A stretch of 64,000 nucleotides of DNA from Euborellia annulipes. Its lineage: Eukaryota; Arthropoda; Insecta; Dermaptera; Anisolabididae. The notes under the pieces were generated by a model. That model had not been told where the DNA came from, did no database searches, and worked only from the letters and a program-made list of their open reading frames with translations. Of the stretch, positions 1 to 11,306 are shown piece by piece (the stretch's first letter is position 1; each line of letters begins with the position of its first letter). A program made the translations under genes and the position numbers. The DNA is taken from NCBI GenBank assembly GCA_023213315.1, contig JAKCPI010014425.1, forward strand, positions 1 through 64,000, written 5' to 3'.

Positions 1-168
1 TTAAATTGACCCAGGCAGACACACACAAACAGACAGACAGTCACTATGTCATGAAATCCACTTTTTGGATTCAGGGGACCTCAAAACGCGTGAAGATCCA
101 TCAAAATCTGGACATCGAATTTTGACATGAATCCAATACTTTCTCTCTATATAAAAAGAAAGTAAAAG
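1..168 (+). repeat. Family A, 3' end (cut by window edge)
   Basis: Matches the last 165 bases of the complete A copy at 62697-63406: a CA-rich stretch, then GACCTCAAAACG, CATCAAAATCT, GACATGAATCCAATACTTTC and a short terminal hairpin ending AGAAAGT. The rest of this copy lies outside the window. Non-coding. Confidence 0.8.
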
Positions 169-1059
169 AAATGAATATAGAGAATTTCAAAAATAGAAAA
201 TTATTTCCAAATTTTAATAAAACGTTGTCTTTTGAAATTGTTTATCTGTTTCCCGAGTTATGCCTTAACACCTCGGTATTTTATCTATCCCTCATTGACG
301 TGATCTAAAAATAAATCGCTTCCAAGGGCCTTCCTTCGTCCCTCCAACCTTTATTGATGTTAACCAAAGTTAAACAAGACCCCAGGTTCAGGCTTGTGAA
401 AGGTCATGCAATACAAATGAGTGCCCCTATATTATATTTATGTCCAGATGCTGGGTGACAAAAATAAATCTTTTGCAGGTTCAATGGTGCAGACAATATT
501 ATACCCCCCAAGTTAAAATGCGATAAAGTGACTTCTTTCTTTGTTAGTGAAAAAGATTAATACGAATGACAAGAACACAATTTTATATTTGAACTATTAT
601 TATTTTAAAAATGAGTAATGAAAGGATAAGCAATTTGTCTCTAAAAAAAAAAAATTATTCCCTTTCACAATGGGAATCCCTAAAAATCTAAAGCTTTCAT
701 TTTTAAATTGATTAATTTATAATGGATGGGTATTATCGAAAGTCGAAGGTGTGGGGACTAGAGTCAGACGTATTCACACAATGAAGCATAATTTTGATAT
801 GTGAGAAGAAAAAAGAGACAGAAGGTACAAGAAATTTCTTTAAAATCAGGAATTTTTTTTTTTTTTTAAGGTCTTTTTCGACAACTAAGGCCATTTAGAC
901 CCCATCCCTAGGAAAAAAAATTTTCAATTCTCAAAAAAAGAAATAGGTAGAGAAAAAGATAAAGTAAAGCAAAAAAAAGTTGGAATTTGTTCAAATTTGG
1001 TTGATAAAAGGCAATAAATATGACATAGCCATTAATTGCTCCAGCCGACATATACTAAG
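169..1059. other. Unassigned AT-rich stretch
   Basis: Low-complexity AT-rich sequence with poly-A/T runs. I see no coding region, RNA gene or repeat boundary. The piece at about 300-480 is less AT-rich and may be single-copy. Confidence 0.4.
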
Positions 1060-1887
1060 CAGAGGCTTCTTTTTTCGGGGTGGGGGGCTCCGATCTTTTT
1101 TAAATTTTATATTATTTTAAATAAAATATTAATATTTCAAAATATATCGACGAGTAGCCTATATAAAAAATTAAAAAATTAAATATCTTTTGGCCAAATT
1201 TGAGTTACCTATTTGTATGTAAATTTTAAGAAAAAAAATCTGGTGTAGCTGGTCGCACAGCACACAACTTTCTCTTACTTTTGGTTCTGTGGTTGTCACA
1301 CCAGATTTTTTGTGTCGATATATATATTTAGCTTCCGCCAATATATTAAAATTCAAGATGTAAAATTTTTAAACATGGGAAAATAGGCCTATTTACATTT
1401 TGTTAGCATGGCCACCATTTCTCCTATGAAGTACAGGAGTAAAGTGTGCTTCAAACAATTTTGAGGGCAAAATAAGAATACACATTTTAAAGAGAATCTA
1501 ATAAGTAATGAATTTATTTATAATAGAGCGAATTTTGAGGAAATCGAAAAAAAAACTAAAAAAGTGCATCAGTAAAGTACTAGTAATCTTTGGCTGATTT
1601 TGTTCAAAAGCTTCGTGTTACATCATAGGGAGGTACCTAACTTAAATAAAAAATTTCAACCTTCTAGCCCTATTCATTCTTGAGATATTTTATTCACGGA
1701 TACACCCACAGATACAGACAGACCAAGTTGCGAAAACCACTTTTTCGGACTCATGGGATTTCAAAACGTGTATATCCATCAAAATCTCGACATCAAATTT
1801 TTGACATTAATCCAATACTTATATAGGTAAATGAAAGAGAAAAGTTGCCCCCCCTCCCCCCAAGAAAGAGTTGAAATGACGCCACTG
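1060..1887 (+). mobile_element. Family B hAT-type MITE with an A copy inserted
   Basis: Begins CAGAGGC followed by a G-rich run and ends GAAATGACGCCACTG, the inverted form of the family B end. It is flanked by a perfect 8-bp direct repeat ATACTAAG (1052-1059 and 1888-1895), the target-duplication length of hAT transposons. Body sequence matches the copies at 14708, 15028 and 47396. It is split by an A element (1239-1840) in the oligo-A run before GTTGCCCC. No coding capacity; it probably depends on a hAT transposase such as the one at 51521-56282. Confidence 0.85.
1239..1840 (+). repeat. Family A copy nested in B
   Basis: Starts TCTGGTGTAGCTGG in the 5' terminal hairpin and continues through the CTCCTATGAAGTACAGGAG and CATCAGTAAAGTACTAGTA blocks to a degraded 3' end. 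Somewhat diverged and shorter than the full copy at 62697. Inserted in an A-run of the B element. Confidence 0.8.
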
Positions 1888-2350
1888 ATACTAAGTTGAA
1901 CCTCCTTCCACAACCAAGTTTTATATACCGTATATAAATATTAGAAAATTTATTTAGGAGCTTACACCTAATGAGAAGGTAGATGGCAACCAGCCAAACT
2001 GCCCGCTAGTATTCTCTCTCCTTCGACAACTGAGTATATCGCGGAATGGTTCTTTTTTTTTTTTTTTAGGTAACATCTTTAATTTTCTTCCCAAACCCGA
2101 GAATAATGAAGAAAAAGTATTTTTTATTAATAATAATAAAAAGAAATTGTGTTTATGTGTTTGTTTTTTGTAAGGTCTTAAAGAGAAACGAATGTAATTG
2201 TAAACTTGAACGTAACAATTAATGTATAACAAATAGACAGCTTGAAGAGGTAGAGTAGTGGCTGTTGTATTTAAACAATAGGCGAAAATAGTTTCGACTT
2301 TAAAAATAGTTTATTTTGGAAAAAAAAAATTTTAAAAATTGGGTTATTTT

Positions 2351-2520
2351 TTTAATGAAATAACGCCATCCTCAGTCCCACCCATTATCGAGAGTATGAA
2401 CTCAAATGAGAGAAAATTGAGTCAAATATCCTACTGACAATTCCACTATGTGACTCCATGCTAGGTCATTTGAGTTCATACTCTCGATAATGGGACTGAG
2501 GATGGCGTTATTTCATTAAA
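2351..2520. repeat. Inverted repeat carrying a hammerhead-like motif
   Basis: Arms of about 55 bp (2351-2408 and 2466-2520) are near-perfect reverse complements, with one 3-base insertion in the left arm, around a 57-bp spacer. The right arm supplies the 5' half of the hammerhead-like motif at 2484-2540. Confidence 0.85.
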
Positions 2521-2540
2521 GCCGAAACTGTTTTCTCAAC
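2484..2540 (+). ncRNA. Hammerhead-like ribozyme motif 1
   Basis: CTGAGGA at 2496-2502, a 3-bp stem II (GGC/GCC) around a 14-base loop, then GAAAC at 2524-2528. This has the CUGANGA...GAAA order of a hammerhead core, with one extra base between the core and stem II. Stem I is weak. The catalytic reading is inference. Confidence 0.45.
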
Positions 2541-3147
2541 AGAGAGTTTTATTTTTTTCCCATAAAAAAAGTACACACTATTTCAAGTTGTACACTTCAA
2601 TTTTTTTTTTTATATTAAATGTATTAACTTACGGATCAAAGGCTTTGAACATGACATCTTAAAATAAAAAAAATTACTCCACGTTCCCATTCATATTCAC
2701 ATCTGTTCCATTTATATATTGAATTTTTCTATTGTTATTTTCATTTTTCCATTTGCGTAAACGAACACTCAATGAGGGGGGCTGTAGTGTGATCGAAATT
2801 ATAATTTATTATTATTCCGGTCAATGGAAAAAAATATTTTTGGGTATATGGAAGACTTATTTTTGAATTTTTTAATAAAAGATATATTATCTCCCTCAAG
2901 CACGATTTAAACATTTTTTCAATTCTATTAGTTTCAAATTTGGGTTTAACTTATAAAATTTCAAGAAATAAGTTTAAAACGTTTTTTTACAATTTTTGAC
3001 AAAACTCAGATAATCACCATTACTAGGCCTATATATAAAGCCTAGGTTCCGTTTGTGCCGATCAGGTACTGATTAGCTAGAGTTACAGGGAGTGGAGCAG
3101 GAAATTTGAAAATTTCCAAACAGTCAGCAATAATAAATTTGATGCAT
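2541..3147. other. Unassigned AT-rich stretch
   Basis: AT-rich sequence with poly-T and poly-A runs. No ORF with a recognisable product and no clear repeat end. Confidence 0.4.
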
Positions 3148-3236
3148 TTGCTCGCCGAAGACGAGCCCCTTTTGGGCTACGCCCCCTGGACCCCCTTGTT
3201 CAGGGGGCGTAGCCCAAAGGCGGGCTTTACCACTGG
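3148..3236 (+). mobile_element. Helitron-type 3' tail
   Basis: A GC-rich island in AT-rich DNA with stacked hairpins: GCTCGCCGAAGACGAGC, then an inverted repeat GGGCTACGCCCCCTG / CAGGGGGCGTAGCCC, then GGCGGGCTTTACCACTGG. The last part aligns with the Helitron end at 35271 (GGCGGGCTTTACGACTAG); CTGG fits the CTRR end rule. The 5' part was not found upstream, so this is a truncated tail. Confidence 0.55.
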
Positions 3237-4441
3237 TGGATTATATAAGTCTATCTCGCTCCAATTAAAATTTTATATATCAAAATATCTTTAAATTAAA
3301 ATAAAAAGTTCCAATCCGCCAAGTGATAAAATGATCAACATTGTCTTAGATAAGATTTTTTTTTTAATTTAAGATCTTTTTAGGCATCGGAGGCCATTTA
3401 GATGCGGTCCCTAATTATTTCAATTGATTGGTAGTCAAATCAAATGAAATAAATTTTTGTACGATCCCCAATTTATTTTAAAAGAGGAATAATAAGTGAG
3501 AGTATTAAAATATATTTATAACTTACATCTCGGCAGGTTTTAATAATATTTAAGTTTTTCTTTATCTAAAGCCCCCCCCCCCTTAGCAGACAATACCACT
3601 GGTGATTTACAAAGTTTTAGAGTATTAATGGTTCTGCTATTTCTAGCTCAAAAAGTTTTTTTTTTTCTAATTTATATCTCATTAATTATTCGTTTTATAG
3701 TAAAACTTTTCAAGTAAACTACTACTATTACTAATACAAAATTTAGTTAATATATTAACTTTTATAAGATTTTTTATTTTAATTAAAATAAAAAAATTGT
3801 TTCCTTCATCATATCCGTTTTTTTTTTTTTTAATTAAAAATTTTAATTACTATATTATAGTAAATGTTGGTCCTAAAAATTTTGGTTTGGTCAATATAAA
3901 CGTTTATTCGAATTGGGATATAAAAAAAAAATTTTGTGCAAAAGTTATGTAAGATCTCAACCTCCAGAGATCGAACTTTGTTCTTATTGAGCTCTGCACA
4001 TAATTATTGTATGTTTGAGAATATGTAACGTTGTACGCCCTGTAGCTATGTCCTGGCTTCATTATAACATCAGCATATCATTAATAATTTACCAAATTGA
4101 GGCAGCTAAATAATACTGAGGGAAATTTATAATATATTCCTCTATAACGATACGTAACCAAATGATTAGTAATTAACTATTATTATTACTATTATTGAAG
4201 ATTAGATACCACTGTCAACAACGCAACGTCATTTTTGAAATTAGTCTTATATTAATTCAGAACCAACCAAATAGTCTTTGTTCTTAATAAAATATCACAA
4301 CACTTGTTCAAAATAACGAAATAAAGCTTTTGGAACAGCAAAGGTATTTATCTTATTTCTTCAATTACTTTCATACTTTTTTGGAATGTCTAATTCTCAA
4401 TGGAGCTTTAGAGAATGAATAGAATTTTACCAGTGAGCCCC
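3237..4441. other. Unassigned AT-rich stretch
   Basis: AT-rich, with long T runs near 3357, 3656 and 3821 and a C run at 3572-3582. Nothing coding or structured that I can support. Confidence 0.4.
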
Positions 4442-4634
4442 ACAATTAAGTCCCACCTGATAGCTTTAGCCTTAAGTATATGTTATAGTATATGTTGTAA
4501 AGTGAAATAATTTTAATGACCGAAAAGGTAAAACGTAAAACATTTTACCTTTTAAATTTTAAAATTATTTCACCATTTACCATATTCCATACCATATACT
4601 TAAGGCTAAATCTAACAGGTAGGGACTTAATTGT
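4442..4634. repeat. Palindromic fold-back element of about 190 bp
   Basis: ACAATTAAGTCCCACCTG at the left is matched by CAGGTAGGGACTTAATTGT at the right, and CCTTAAGTATATG by CATATACTTAAGG further in. The ORF that crosses it is a by-product of the palindrome. Probably a small non-autonomous DNA element; the target duplication is unclear. Confidence 0.6.
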
Positions 4635-4803
4635 AACGCTCATTGTACCTAATAATGAAATGCGTTACAGAATCTGGAGACAAAGTTCTTTATTCTAATA
4701 AATTTTCAGATATTAGTTTACTAGAAAAGCTAAATAATAACTTTTGCATCAAGGAAGGTTGCAGGAGCAGAGACTGGAAGCCAAATTTTTTTCTTTAAAT
4801 ATT

Positions 4804-4855
4804 TTATTGTGCCGACGTTTCGGTCTCGATAGCGGCCATCTTCAGGGTCCAATAA
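4804..4855 (-). ncRNA. Hammerhead-like ribozyme motif 2
   Basis: On the minus strand: stem I strand TTATTGGACC, CTGAAGA, a stem II region with GG...CC, GAAACGTC, then GGCACAATAA. The flanks pair as CC/GG and TTATTG/CAATAA around a small internal loop, which matches a type I hammerhead stem I. The tail continues A-rich to TTTGGCTTCC, like the other motifs. Confidence 0.6.
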
Positions 4856-5374
4856 GTGTCAAGGAAATATATATAATTTGCATTAGGCAGCTATGTGTAA
4901 TGATGCTCAATAATTGAATAATTGAAAGATCTCTCGCCTGATGCTCTTTTAAGAGTCTCACAAATCCAGAATCCTGCCTAGGAGTGTCGCCCGCAGAAAG
5001 TGCTAGTATTTAAAAAATTCGTTTATCTTAATTTGATAATCTTTTAATACAAATCAATCTAAGGGGTTTAAATACATGATTTTTTTTTATTTCAAACATG
5101 TTTCAAGTAAAAAAGCTTTTTGAGAGCCACTGTTCGAGAAACATTTTTACATATTTAATATAAAATAAAATATTTTAATTAAAATTCTCACTTATGTTTA
5201 GTTTAAATATTTATTTTTCTTTTAAATTACATTTATGAAGAGAAGAAAATCCTTATTAAAAATGCTCTTAAAAGAGTAGCTAGCAGCTAACTTATATGAA
5301 AATTAAAAAAAAAATTAAAAAAAAAGTGATATAAAATTTTAATTTATCTTTTTATTTTCTCAATTTATATACAC

Positions 5375-6383
5375 TAGGGTGGTTGCAAGGTATAAGGAGA
5401 GAAAATTTTTTTTGGCTGTATTTTCGGCGGGAACCTCTTAAAAGTTGACAATTGGTGTAAAAAGTAGATTGTGAAAGTTTGAGCTCGATCGGATAACGAT
5501 AAGACCTGCCTCATCGGCCCTAAAGTTCATCGATTCCCCTAAATTTGACTATTAACATCTGTAACTCCTAGACGGTTAGTCCAACAAAAAAAGTTCATCA
5601 GTAATTTTTTGAAGATTAAATTTACTAAAAAAATTTACTAAAAAAAAAAGTCCTTTAACATTCTTTAGTAAAGCCAACGGTTTTCATGGTATGGGCAAAA
5701 AATCGAATATGGTTAAGAGGCACATCACATTGATTTTCAAATAACACTAATAGGGGTAATGAAATTTTTTTTCGAGTTCCGAAATATTTTCATCAGATTC
5801 TTAAGTAAAATGACCTCCTGAATCCAAATATGACCTCCGTTTTCCCCCACCCCGTACCGTTTTTGGGGGGGAGCCCCCTACTTATGTTATTTCCACCTCT
5901 TAATCGAAGGGCCATGAATTAAATATAGAGGGATTAAAAGGAATTATTTTAGCCTTAATATTTCTTCTGAACGTCAAGAAAAGTGAAAAGTTTAAAAACA
6001 TTCACGATCGCTAACTTTTTTTTCCCGCCTCTTTATTATTATTTTTTTTTTTGTTCATCTAAATATCTCGCGGCACCCCTTAGCGATTCTCGCGGGACCC
6101 TTGGGTGCCGGGACACACCGGTTGGGAACCACTGATCTAAAGTATTATCAAAAAAAGCAAAAGCAACCTTCTCTTGGTTTAAATACCACAAATGATTTAG
6201 AAGTTTAGACAATGCTATCCTTGATATGTCTCCAAGTTTTATTAAACTTCAGGCCCGTTGAGGCAGGTCTTTAGGTTATTCGATCACGCTCATCCTTTCC
6301 CTATCTCACTTTTACATAATTTAGCAACTTTCTAGAGGTTCCCGCCAAAGATATTCGGACATCAATTTCTTGCGACCACCCTA
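5375..6383. mobile_element. Non-autonomous hAT, TAGGGTGG ends
   Basis: TIRs TAGGGTGGTTGCAAG / CTTGCGACCACCCTA are flanked by a perfect 8-bp duplication ATATACAC (5367-5374 and 6384-6391). Sequence similarity between the two ends runs well past the TIR (GGCGGGAACCTCT and AGACCTGCCTCA in both). 1009 bp, no transposase. It contains the end of another hAT at 6064-6134. Confidence 0.85.
6064..6134 (-). mobile_element. Truncated hAT terminus (CAGTGGTTCCCAACC)
   Basis: The plus strand reads GGTTGGGAACCACTG at 6120-6134, the complement of a CAGTGGTTCCCAACC end as in many animal hATs. It is preceded by a GC-rich GGGTGCCGGGACACACC block. Nested inside 5375-6383; the other end was not found. A related end lies at 59952. 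Confidence 0.5.
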
Positions 6384-6554
6384 ATATACACTCTGTTAAG
6401 AAAAAAAAAATCTGTAGGTTAGGGTGTAATAAGAAAGATATATATTTGTGAAATTCAAAATTTCATATTTATAAAATGTGAATCGAAAAATATTTGGGTT
6501 TCGCGAAAAAATTTGAATTGTTTATCAATTAAAAAAATCTTTTTTTGACATAAA

Positions 6555-7493
6555 TGGACCCTGTTATGCAATGGTGTGTCAAAGACCAAACATCGAGTTT
6601 TGAGAAAATCAACAATAAAGTTTTTTGTTTACATTGGATTATATATAATTTTACTTTCTCTTACCTATGTATATATGTAATATATATATAGAGAGAAAGT
6701 ATTGGATTCATGTCAAAAATTCGATGTCGAGATTTTGATGGATCTTCACGTTTTGAGGTCCCCTGAATCCAAAAAAGTGGTTTTCGCGACATGGTCTGTC
6801 TGTGGGTGGGTGGGTGGGTGGGTGTGTGTGTGGGTGGGTGGGTGGGTGTGTGTTCAATTTTAAGCATGAAGGAATTGAGCTAGGAGGTTGAAATTTTATA
6901 TTTAAGTTAAAGACCCCCCGGGACCGGAAAAATAAGCTTTTAATCAAAATCGGCCAAAGAGTACTAGTACTTTACTGATGTACTTTTTCAGTTTTTTTCG
7001 ATTTTCTCAAAATTCGCTCTAACGATTTTGATTAAAATTCAAAAATCAATTATTTTTTAGATGATCTTTCAAATGTATATTCTCGTTTTGCCCTCAAAAT
7101 TGTTTGAAGGACACTTTACTCTTGTGTTTCATAGGAAAGATAGGAGGAATGGTTGCCATGGTTACAAAATATAAATATTTTGCCATGTTTACAATTTTGA
7201 CATCTTAAATTTCTAATATATTTGCGGAAATTAAATATATTTCGACACAAAAAATCTGGTGTGATAAGCACAGAACACAACTGTCGATTACCGAAGGTAA
7301 GAGAAAGTTGTGTGCTGTGCGACAGTCACACCAGATTTTTTCTTGTCAATTGTGCAAGTAACATTAAATATAAATTTTTTTAGGACATATTTCATAAAAA
7401 ATACTATTAATTAAAGCATTTGAAACAATATTCCGTGCTTAACTCAATTTTGAATTTTTTGGTCTTTGACACACCATTGCATAACAGGGTCCA
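6555..7493. mobile_element. Family D element split by an A copy
   Basis: Inverted ends TGGACCCTGTTATGCAATGG / CCATTGCATAACAGGGTCCA enclose about 256 bp of D sequence plus a 683-bp A insertion. The D body matches the uninterrupted copy at 47735-47958, which therefore serves as the empty site. No coding capacity; superfamily not certain. Confidence 0.85.
6653..7335 (-). repeat. Family A copy inserted in D
   Basis: Nearly complete A in minus orientation. Comparison with the D copy at 47735 places the ends at TCTGGTGTGAC (7335) and AGAGAAAGT (6653), within an oligo-T run of D. It has the 5' hairpin, the internal blocks, a CCCA/CA microsatellite (6801-6853) and the 3' hairpin. ORFs reading His/Pro/Thr repeats here are translations of the microsatellite. 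Confidence 0.9.
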
Positions 7494-8647
7494 AATATAA
7501 AGAACATTTTTTTTTTCAAATACAAAAAAATGTAAAATTTTGTGAATCTCCGATAATAATAATAATAATAATAATAATAGTTCTTAGGTTTAGGAGAACT
7601 ACAGAATTAGCTTTGAAACTACAAATGTGCTTAGAAATTTAACGGTTACAGAATACAATAATCTCCTTTACAATTATTTTCACAGCTCGTGCGTTCTGCA
7701 CGTTTGTGATCTCAAAGTTAATCAGGTAGCACTAAATGTTACACGAGTGCTTTGATTTTTTTAATTGTTTAATAATACCTAATTTAAACCTAAAATCTTG
7801 TAATTTTACTAATTTTTCCACTAACCATCCAATCATCATGGGACAAATAGTCAAAATCTTACGGAAAAAATGGAACCTTTTGCAACTATGCTTATCGAGT
7901 TTGTAAATATTAGAAGATGATATTGAAAGCTAGTTTGGGAGCTCCCTTTTGGACTTGGGTGTATGATGGATGACTGCCCACTGATTCGATGATTGAATGG
8001 AATCCATAAACGCATTTTTGATGTTGAACTTTATGATTAAATTATAAATTAAATTTATTCCATCTCGATTTTATTTTTATTTTTTTAACTGAAAATTGGG
8101 TTCGAGCGAAATAGCGATGTTCATACATTCAATTTCCTTTTAAAAAGAACAAATCCTTTATTGGTTTTGAAGCCGAGAGGGTAAAGAGATATCATATCCT
8201 GCCTCTTTTTAGCGACTTTAAAATAACGGGGGATAAAGTCATAAATGACGTTTTAGGAGCTTTTTTTAGAGGCTTTTTTTAAAGATACCTGGTAAGATCA
8301 AGATTGATCTGAGATGACGATTTGATATTTGTTTTCTGAGAAATATACGAGTTAAAACGTAATTCAGACATTAATCTTTTTCATATTAAAAAAAAAAAAA
8401 AAAAAAAATTATGTAGCGAAATTATTATTATTACAAGCTATATTTATTTTATCTTTTTGTTTCAATGTAAATCTATGAACATAATGTTTGTTACATTTCT
8501 TTTTTTTTTTTTTTAATTTTGTTTGGACTTAGCCACTGAGGATTGGTGCCTCTAAGTGGCTTTAGTTAGTAGGTTTTGGTAAAAGGATTGATAAGTTCTA
8601 TAATCAAAACGTTTTACTTGATAGGCATAACAAGATGATGTCTCTCT
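7494..8647. other. Unassigned stretch with (TAA)n
   Basis: Contains an ATT/TAA trinucleotide repeat at 7554-7579 and poly-A/T at 8389-8408 and 8500-8515. The piece at 7590-8300 is less repetitive and may be single-copy, but no exon is evident. Confidence 0.4.
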
Positions 8648-8904
8648 CATGGGCGTAGCCAGACATCTTGTTAGGGGAGGGGCAACCATTCGTTAGGACG
8701 AGAGGAGGAGTTTGCAATTAAAATAAACATAGATTATTAATTATTTATTAAATATAATTATAATTAATTATTTTTCTTATATAAGCTCATTTAAAAAAAA
8801 AATCCCCAATTGGAAAAGTATATATTTGTTTTTAATAGATAAAAAATTTTCAAGACAAGCCAGGGGGGCATTGGCCTCCCTGCTCCCCTCTGGCTACGCC
8901 CATG
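8648..8904. mobile_element. Family C hAT-type MITE, 257 bp
   Basis: Ends CATGGGCGTAGCCAG / CTGGCTACGCCCATG, with G-rich and C-rich runs just inside. Flanked by GTCTCTCT (8640-8647) and GTCTCCCT (8905-8912), an 8-bp duplication with one mismatch. Non-coding. Confidence 0.8.
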
Positions 8905-9557
8905 GTCTCCCTTGTTGCAGTCAATACAATTATTTTGTCGCTTATGACGAGAAGTGAACCCCTAGGACACAAAGCGAGACTTCTACCTGTGCTAAGACTC
9001 ATGGCTGTTTGATATTAGGTTTGTTCGTTTATTGCAATTGGATGCACATTGGATACCCATTGCCCAAAATGTGCTTTGAAACGTCGTTTGATTAGAAAAA
9101 GTGGGCGGAGTTAGGACGGAGTTGGGGCGGAGTTAGGGTAACTTCCTCTTAGTTTGATTCTATCCTTGGGAAACCCTGGGTAATTTCCCAGGTGTTTGGT
9201 TCAAAATTGAGCATCCATGGGCAAGCTCCCAAGTCCCGCCCCTCAAGCAAGTGGGCGGAGCCTGGTAAGCACTTGCCCGCTCCCAGGTGTTTGTTTTTCT
9301 CGCTTTGGGTGCCGGCAGGGTGCCGGTGGACGGGCAAATTTACACGTGATTCATAGCAGGTGTAAAAATAGGGTAAGAGAAAGTTCTACAGATTGAAGTT
9401 AGCGACAAGTTAGCGCGGTACAATTTTTTAGAAAAACACATGTTCACTTCGAAGAGTTGCTACCTTAAGATCAAATTTCTGTTTTATAGATTAAAATCAT
9501 TCCCTGATATTCCCTGATTTAAATTTAAAAAATTGTAAAAATTTCATTTTAATCTTT

Positions 9558-9640
9558 TTTCTATTTATATTAAATCTTGGAACAAGATGTTTTAAGCATT
9601 AAATGATATTTATTTTATTTTTCTTTAATATATATATACG

Positions 9641-9675
<35 letters not shown>

Positions 9676-10355
9676 GGTGATTCTTATTTTGGACTTTTTC
9701 GATTTTTTTTCAATGATAGTCCTAAATCGGTTGCAAATCTATAAAAAAATTCATGCCAGTTTTAGCTCCTAATTTTAATATAAACCCGTACCTCCCATAG
9801 TTAAAGTTTTTAATGGAAATAAAATAGGAAAAGTTGTGTTATAACTTTGGAATTTTTCACTTCATGTACTAATGAACAGATCATCAATTTGACTAGTTCA
9901 AGCGTTATTCGAAGTCAAAATTAACTAGAACTTTGATTTTAACCTCGAATAAGGCTTGAACCAGTCAAGTTGGAAAAAAATCATAAGAGATCTTTTTTGT
10001 AAAACGTTAAATTTTCTATAAGAATTATCATTTGCCGACATGATCTGTTCATTAGTAGCCTACATGAGGTGAAAAATTCCAAAGTTATAACACAACTTCC
10101 GGGTTTATATTAAAATTAAGAGCTAAAACTTGGCATGAATTTTTTTATAGATTTGCAACCGATTTAGGACTACCATTGAAAAAAAAAATCGAAAAAGCCC
10201 AAAATAAGAATCACCCTAATATATATGTTATGTTATGTTAAGTTTGTTGAGGAAGATTTTCTATCATATTTCTGTTTATATTTTAATTTTCTATTTATAT
10301 TAAATCTTGGAACAAGATGTTTTAAGTAATAAATGATATTTATTTTATTTTTCTT

Positions 10356-10390
<35 letters not shown>
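9558..10390 (+). repeat. Direct repeat flanking a hAT element
   Basis: An 85-bp block (TTCTATTTATATTAAATCTT onward, ending in a TA repeat) occurs at about 9558-9660 and again at 10288-10390 with few differences. The TAGGG hAT at 9673-10218 and a short unique piece lie between the copies. Confidence 0.75.
9673..10218. mobile_element. Non-autonomous hAT-like element, TAGGGTGATTC ends
   Basis: TIR TAGGGTGATTCTTATTTTGG is mirrored at the right end, and the inverted similarity runs more than 100 bp inward. The flanks are ATATATAT on both sides, consistent with an 8-bp duplication but inside a TA microsatellite, so not decisive. The first seven bases match the hAT at 5375. 546 bp, no ORF. Confidence 0.7.
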
Positions 10391-10396
<6 letters not shown>

Positions 10397-10625
10397 TATT
10401 AGATAGGTGTTTGCTCTTAATAATAACTTATTTGAAAATAAAGATCCTTGTCAGCAAATCTTATCTTGTTTAAATGCGCAGATTCCCATATAACTCGCCA
10501 TGCTTTTTCTATAAATGGAATAAACTATTTTTTTATAAAGTTAATCGCAGATTACAGGCTGGAGAGGTTGAACATCTCAATTTATATATAAGGAAACCTA
10601 AATTTTCTCTTATTCTTTATTAAAA

Positions 10626-10850
10626 AATTTTTTTCGCTCCAACGATTTTGATTAAAATTCAAAAATCAATGATTTTTTAGATGCTCTTTAAAATGCAAAA
10701 TGAGAACATTTTTTCTATTGAAATCTTTTGAAGCACATTTTGCTCTTGTACTTGATAAGAGAGATGGTTGCTATGGTAACAAATACAATCTTGAATACAA
10801 ATGTATCGTCAACACAAAAAAATTTTTTTTAGGTTTTTTGTCATCTATTG
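10626..10850 (-). repeat. Family A fragment
   Basis: Minus-strand A middle part: the block CCAACGATTTTGATTAAAAT, then the segment related to TTCCTATGAAGTACAAGAG (diverged here), ending near GTCAACACAAAAAA. Both terminal hairpins are missing. Confidence 0.65.
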
Positions 10851-11306
10851 AGGTGTTGGATTATTCAATAACTAAATAGTTTTTTAAGCATCAAGGTTTA
10901 GGCAGTGAATAAAAATTTGAAAAAAACTCCAAAAAATTCCAAACAAAAAGTGAAGTTAGAAACAAGGGATTTTTTAATTAAACCAGGTTTGCTGCTAACT
11001 TCACGGCTTCTTTGAGTTTTTAGGGTGGTAAAGTGGCTTACTACTTTATCGACAAGTAGGCGGGAACATATGCAATTGAAGGAAAACATGTGCGAGTCGT
11101 GTTTTGTCTGGTGAGGTCTGGGTAAGGTTTCGGGGCAGCCCAAAGCCAGCTCAAAGCACACCCCAAAACAGCACAAGAGCATCCAAAAGTAGCCTGACAG
11201 CTATGTTAGTTTTCACATAGAGAGGGGGTGAGAAGGCGTGTATCTGGGGAAATGTGGGCTTGGGCTACTTGTGCCCATCCACGTCGGGCGATAAACGAAC
11301 AAACCT

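Larger units (their letters stand above)
9017..11306. mobile_element. Possible 2.3-kb inverted-repeat element
   Basis: AGGTTTGTTCGTTTATTGC at 9017 is mirrored by GCGATAAACGAACAAACCT at the right end, and both ends continue into less AT-rich DNA. Target duplication is uncertain (ATT at best). A related GGTCTGTTCGTTT sequence lies at 32465. The interior includes G+C-richer sequence at 9090-9340 and 11090-11280, a TAGGG hAT (9673-10218) and a piece of A. The 62- and 94-codon ORFs inside resemble nothing I know. Confidence 0.4.

Noticed and set aside
3572..3582. C run followed by ACCACTGG as a family B or C end
   Set aside because: No matching opposite end or target duplication nearby.
6661..6947. 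ORFs with His/Pro/Thr repeats (also at 58402-58766 and 63088-63398)
   Set aside because: They are translations of the CA/CCCA microsatellite and flanks of family A, appear in several frames and on both strands, and have no protein-family support.
9090..9340. Possible exon (62-codon minus ORF, less AT-rich)
   Set aside because: No splice-site pair or family similarity could be seen; it lies near the end of an inverted-repeat element and is probably part of it.
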